Below the pieces are notes generated by a model. That model ran no database searches, was not told the origin of the DNA, and worked only from the letters and a program-made list of their open reading frames with translations. Source: Aspidiotus rigidus (Eukaryota > Arthropoda > Insecta > Hemiptera > Diaspididae). Taken from it: a stretch of 64,000 nt of DNA. Position 1 is the first letter of the stretch, and each line of letters begins with the position of its first letter. Location of the stretch: the NCBI GenBank assembly GCA_035079385.1, contig JAVHKY010000013.1, forward strand, positions 3,410,001-3,474,000, written 5' to 3'. Of the stretch, positions 59,848-64,000 are shown one piece after another. The translations under genes and the position numbers were made by a program.

Positions 59848-59966
59848 AATATACGTTTTGAATTCAGCAAAAGATTGAGGCTCTGCTTGCTGTCCTCAAT
59901 CTTTTGCTGAATTTATTTCGTTTTCTCTGCACGATTAAAATCCTAACCTTTTTTAATATACGTTTT
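59848..59966. repeat. Perfect 20-bp hairpin between 12-bp direct repeats
   Basis: AATTCAGCAAAAGATTGAGG (59861-59880) pairs perfectly with 59894-59913 across a 13-nt loop. The block is bounded by direct repeats AATATACGTTTT at 59848-59859 and 59955-59966. Together they look like a small insertion with a target duplication, but the hairpin is not symmetric within the insert. Confidence 0.6.
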
Positions 59967-60749
59967 CTTTATTACCTACCTCAACACCCGTGACCAATTC
60001 AAGTTAGCAAAGTCAAGTATTAAGATTTGCTGAAAGCAGGCCACCGATTTGAATAGCAGGTGGACATGAGGGTGATATTAAAGCATTATACTTTATTGGA
60101 CTCAATACAACAAGCCAGCAGGAACACTTCACCACATATACGCGTCTGCTGAAATCCATCCTTCTTACACATTGTACCCAAGTTTGCATAAGGTGCGAAG
60201 TTAAAATTAATTACTAATTTCAGATAGTTTAATCAGCCTACAATTTGATCAGACTGACAAGCGTCGGTCCTAAAAATCGACCTTTGAATGTTGATACTAC
60301 TCTTAAGCGTAGAAGGCAGTTGAACTCTTTCCTCATAAAAGAAATCGAAACGTGAAGAGCATTTTTAGCAAGACGTACAAGGCAATAGTGGGTCACCATC
60401 AGCATATCTTCCGGATTATTAAATTCCATTTTGACGAAAGAAAGGCAGCCGTAAAAACACCTTCCCCGCTCATTTTATTGTCAACTCGAAATTATCGAAT
60501 GAATGTGTTGGAATTTGTCATCGTCATCAACGTCGACGTCCTCGGTATTTTTCTCTTTCGACAAACGACGTGCGGATATTAACGCGTACACCCTTTACAA
60601 AATTGTTCGTAAAGCTCGAATCTACAACATACACATAAGAAAAATTTCGAAAGATAACGACACTTATTTTCGAAAGCGAAATTTCAGATACGTATCGTCG
60701 TGTATATGAAGTAGTATGCTGGTCTATAATATACTCCACTCCTGCGACA

Positions 60750-60818
60750 GGGACGAAGATGACGAGGGCGACGACAACGATAATGATGACGATGACGAAC
60801 GAGGAGGACGCGCGACGA
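60750..60818 (+). repeat. Degenerate (GAY)n / acidic triplet repeat
   Basis: Runs of GACGAT/GACGAAGA-type triplets. The minus-strand ORF across it (60886-60527) has a Val/Ile run that mimics a membrane segment. It is a simple repeat, not a supported gene. Confidence 0.6.
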
Positions 60819-61329
60819 AAGATGAGAGTACACCCTACTCCCATAAGAGAAAGATTGAATTTCCAATGATAATGTAATTCTAGCAATAGAAGAGCTTGTA
60901 AGAGGGTATTAAGTGATGCTGTACAAATCCGCGACTTTATTCGGCTAACATTATCGGAAGCTTTTCTTTACATTGCTACGTGCAATATTGTCGCCGCGAA
61001 GATACGAGCGATGTGTACGGTATAGATTAGGAAAAGTTTGACTGACATTCTTGGATTGTGCAAACACTCATTCAACTCTACGAGTGGACAGAATAACGGT
61101 GCGAATTTCGCTTCCTCTTATTCTGACCGTTCCTGCAAATTTTACCAAAATTAGTCAACGTGGGTGAAATGTTCACAGAAATACTTACGAGTCCCAGAGG
61201 AAAGAAATACTGTACGCGAAGACGAAAAAGAGAACTAGCGTCGAAGATGAGGAAAAAAGTGTCGAGTATTTTATTTGAACATTTTGCTGATACTCCAGAC
61301 AGAACATGGGGTCAAACTTCATTTTTTGA

Positions 61330-61833
61330 CATGTTTCATGTCTTTTTTGAATTCCAGTCCTTAATTCCAAAATTTGCGAGTTGCCCCCCTCCCACCACCC
61401 GGGGAAAAATCCTGGATATTCATCGAGTGTTGAGTTCTGGCCCCTAATTCCAAAGTTTAGGAGTTCACACCATCTCCTCGAGCTCCCCATCCTCTAGTAA
61501 TCCTGTAAGCTGTATCTCTTCTCTTCCGTTATAATAAATATGACGTCATCAACCGTGACCCCGAGAGTCTTATTCTGAAATCTGCGAGTTAAATCCACCC
61601 TCCCTTATCCTTGTAATGTATAAGTGGTGGTCTAAAATAAGCTTCTATACTGAGGCCTGGCTTCTTGAAGGCTAATATTAAGCTTAGTATACATTGTTTA
61701 GTATACTATAAAGGACAGAGTAATGGAGACTAAGGAGTAGTTCCTAATTCTGAAATCTGCAAGTATGACGTCATCGGCGTGACTCAAAGGCCTAGTATAA
61801 GGGAAACGCGAGAAGTATTATTATTCGGTATAG
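61330..61833. repeat. Interspersed repeat family A, copy 2
   Basis: Collinear with 12200-12830, including the 'agtataatggagact(a/g)aggagtag' block and 'ctgaaatctgcaa(g/a)tatgac'. Its end has been split by two later insertions (61834-62131 and 62148-62400); the family string 'gagactgttgggaggctt' resumes at 62408. Confidence 0.6.
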
Positions 61834-62131
61834 TAGAGCCCTATAAATACGAGTGAGGACATGGTCCGCCATATTTAGTTGTTACAGCATCATTTATCTC
61901 CATCGCTCCCTATTCAGATGAAGAATTTATGTGATTAGTGAAGCTATTTTGCATTTCTCAATAGTGTTGAGTCTTGCATTTTGCTTTGGCACTTAGTCTA
62001 GCATATTCTCTTATTATTTTCAAATCATGATAAACTGTTATCAGTCGTTAGAATAGGAGACAGTGAAAATAATGATGACGTAACGACTAAATATGGCGGT
62101 CCATGTCCTCACTCGTACTTATAGGGCTCTA
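61834..62131. mobile_element. 298-bp non-autonomous TIR element (MITE), hAT-like ends, with target duplication
   Basis: The ends are inverted repeats of about 55 bp beginning TAGAGCCCTATAA, which fits the YARNG end rule of hAT elements. Directly outside both ends is GGTATAG (61827-61833 and 62132-62138). It extends to 8 bp (GGTATAGT) if the first T is counted as target. The interior is AT-rich and non-coding. It is inserted into family A repeat sequence. Confidence 0.75.
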
Positions 62132-62147
62132 GGTATAGTATAATGGA

Positions 62148-62400
62148 TATTTTTAGAAACAAAATTACAGAAGTACAAATATTTTGAATGAAATTGTTTA
62201 TTAACCGAGCACGGTTTTGGACATTGACATGACCATTTTCAAGGTCGGTACAGATACCAACCTTGAGAATGGTCATGCCAATGTCCGAAACCGTGGTCGG
62301 ATACTAAAAAAAATTTTTTTCAAATATTTGCACTTCTGTATTGTTGTTTCTAAAAGTATTAAGATGTCGTGCAACGTAGCAAAAAAATTGGAAGTTATAT
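62148..62400. mobile_element. Foldback insertion with nested hairpins
   Basis: 62148-62359 is one imperfect palindrome: outer arms 'ttttagaaacaaaattacag' against the inverse of 62337-62355, and inner arms around 'ggttttggacattgacatgacc' against the inverse of 62270-62294. Compared with family A copy 1, the segment 62148-62400 is extra and is flanked by TATAATGGA (62139-62147) and TATAGTGGA (62401-62409), an 8/9 match. Non-coding; class unknown. Confidence 0.6.
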
Positions 62401-62497
62401 TATAGTGGAGACTGTTGGGAGGCTTGCGAGCGGAGTGAGAGATTCGAGAACAAAAGAAAGTAAGGAAGTAGAGAAAGAGAGCCAACGATGATCATGT

Positions 62498-62680
62498 CAT
62501 TAGCTCGTGACGTCATAACCACTCATGGTGGCTGCCTGTGACTTCATCAGCATTCGTAACGTCGCTTACCAGCGGAGTAACTGATCCCGAGAATAGAAGA
62601 GAGTGAGGAAGAAGGAGAGCTCAAGCTGATGACGTAATAGGCAGCCATCATGAATGGACATTACGTCACGAGCTCTAATG
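62498..62680 (+). mobile_element. CRE-palindrome MITE, copy A
   Basis: Element of 183 bp whose first about 55 bp (CATTAGCTCGTGACGTCATA...) are the imperfect inverse of its last about 55 bp (...TTACGTCACGAGCTCTAATG). It carries one exact TGACGTCA at its left end and close variants at the other three equivalent positions. The middle is shared with copy B (about 90% by eye) and, inverted, with copy C. Confidence 0.75.
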
Positions 62681-62809
62681 TTGTAGCCCTCCACGTGGAC
62701 TAGATAGATTAACTTACAGTTCGCCACGTCGATGTTATAAAAGCGGTTCGTCGTACGAACATAGCTCTCCTTGTACTTCACTTAATCACTTATAGTGGGT
62801 CTGGCTAGG

Positions 62810-63120
62810 TGCGATCATTCCGATCCTGCAAGTGATCAGCCTTTAACAGTAATTGCAGATAAAGGTGGCGGTGCAGCGCGCGTTCCTTCTCGGTTTTAGA
62901 GCATCTGACCCCTGGTATTGATGGATCATCTTCCGCCAGGAGAGTCTGTCCCACGCCAGCTGCTCCTGTCGGTTCGTAATTCCTGCTCCCTGAAGAAAAA
63001 TGTGGAGCTGGTCCTTGTACCTTTTCTTCTGGCCACCACTTTTCCATCTGCTTGTTCTGTGTCCATATTAGGAAGCCGCCTGTCTATGAGTTGAATGTGG
63101 CCTAGCCAACGAAGTTGGTG
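62810..63120 (-). mobile_element. RTE/CR1-like non-LTR retrotransposon 3' fragment
   Basis: The minus strand reads QLRWLGHIQLIDRRLPN, then after one frame change GQKKRYKDQLHIFLQGAGI, then QEQLAWDRLSWRKMI, and ends at a stop near 62840. This layout (RWLGHV, R/KRYKDQL, W--L--DR--WR) is the usual C-terminal tail of many metazoan non-LTR reverse transcriptases. Only the tail remains, with one frameshift. It lies between two copies of the CRE MITE. Confidence 0.65.
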
Positions 63121-63127
63121 ATCATTT

Positions 63128-63307
63128 CATTAGCTCGTGACGTCATAACCATTCATGATGGCTGCCTGTGACGTCATCAGCGTTCATAACGTCGCTTACC
63201 AGCGGAGTAATTGATCCCGAGAATAGAAGAGAGTGAGGAGAAGAACAGCTCAAGATGATGACGTAACAGGTAGCCATCATGGATGGACATGACGTCACAA
63301 TCTAATG
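63128..63307 (+). mobile_element. CRE-palindrome MITE, copy B
   Basis: Same element as 62498-62680, same orientation, 180 bp. The left end CATTAGCTCGTGACGTCATA pairs with the right end ...CATGACGTCACAATCTAATG. Exact TGACGTCA palindromes lie in both arms. Confidence 0.75.
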
Positions 63308-64000
63308 ACGTCACCAATGTTGATAGCTCCCTCCCCCGTGTACAAGATAGCTCACCCGCACCCACTCCATAATGGAGGACGGGCGGCGCTGTATTTGTGA
63401 CACAAGAAAATCCCTTTAATGTCAAGCAGTCAGTCTACTCACCACGTTTAGATCAGTTATTGCTGCGATTATACCGATGGAGATTTTCATAGGTAGATAC
63501 ATACGTATACATATAATTTTTGAAATTTGAGAATTATGCATTTTCGTTCTTTGAAAATCCAACGTTGGCATTAGACTAAGAAGTGAAAAAAAAAATATAT
63601 TTTCTGCTCTCGCAAGCTTAAACTCGAACTCGGTGCTCAAAGCAGGAAGGAACAGATTTGATTTTCTTCTCCGATGTGTGCAGATAAGAAAATTCTTTAA
63701 TTCTTTGAAAAACTCGAGAAAAATCTCCGCCAAATAGATGCGCAAACTGTGTAGTCGCGATGCATTTGAGCTAGAAAATTCGAAAACTTTTACATGAGTT
63801 TTCTTTCGTAAGATCGTATTACTGTATACAGTACACGTCTCTTATATTCGTGTCGTGAAAAACTATGTAAAGACGAGAGGAAAAGAAGGCAAGAGTGCAT
63901 CGATATTTCACGAAGAATAATTCTCCAGTCGATGGAGGAATACCTAGAACAATGAAAAAAGTTTGGACAGTGGGCACGAGTGGCCACTTTATAAAGAAGT
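63308..64000. other. Non-coding stretch at the right edge
   Basis: No gene recognised. The first about 100 bp, with a further TGACGTCA near 63305, may belong to the repeat complex to its left. The rest is AT-rich sequence. Confidence 0.4.

Noticed and set aside
60527..60886. 119-codon minus-strand ORF with a Val/Ile segment
   Set aside because: Produced by a GAY triplet repeat read on the opposite strand.

Overview
This is an AT-rich animal nuclear genome window with intron-rich genes and no prokaryotic gene organisation. GT-AG introns, the kinesin-13 motor sequence (insect-like motor C-terminus) and the transposon mix (MULE, R1-like and RTE/CR1-like non-LTR elements, a Penelope-like element, many palindromic MITEs) point to an arthropod, probably an insect. 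The species cannot be told from the sequence alone.

Three protein-coding genes can be rebuilt exon by exon with all splice phases agreeing. (1) A kinesin-13 microtubule depolymerase (KIF2A / Klp10A type) on the + strand, 10417-33648. Fourteen coding exons are visible and give 725 residues. Only the short first coding exon is missing and it probably lies left of the window. Its 14-kb second visible intron holds satellite DNA, a tRNA-Thr-like sequence and two non-LTR retrotransposon relics; a third relic lies in the 3.6-kb intron before the motor exons. (2) An ILRUN (C6orf106)-like protein on the - strand, 36974-35444, five exons, 245 aa, convergent with the kinesin. (3) An RNF212B / Zip3-family RING protein of meiotic crossover control on the + strand, 37814-40194, eight exons, 273 aa. 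Genes 2 and 3 are head to head across 839 bp that carries three 8-bp repeats spaced 11 bp apart.

Layout: 1-10416, probably the kinesin's first intron and/or 5' flank, with a dead MULE transposase and an inverted-repeat element; 10417-33648 kinesin-13; 33649-35443 shared 3' flanks; 35444-40194 the divergent pair; 40195-64000 gene-poor sequence with a Penelope-like fragment, an R1-like copy split by an 815-bp inverted-repeat transposon, long hairpins, and a stack of nested repeats at 61.3-63.3 kb.

I found no undescribed multi-gene system. The most interesting material is structural: several unclassified palindromic or inverted-repeat elements, one MITE with a clean target-site duplication, a ~150-bp tandem array attached to a ~500-bp palindrome, and the divergent promoter of the ILRUN/RNF212B pair. 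All homology calls are from recognising motifs by eye; no database search was run.
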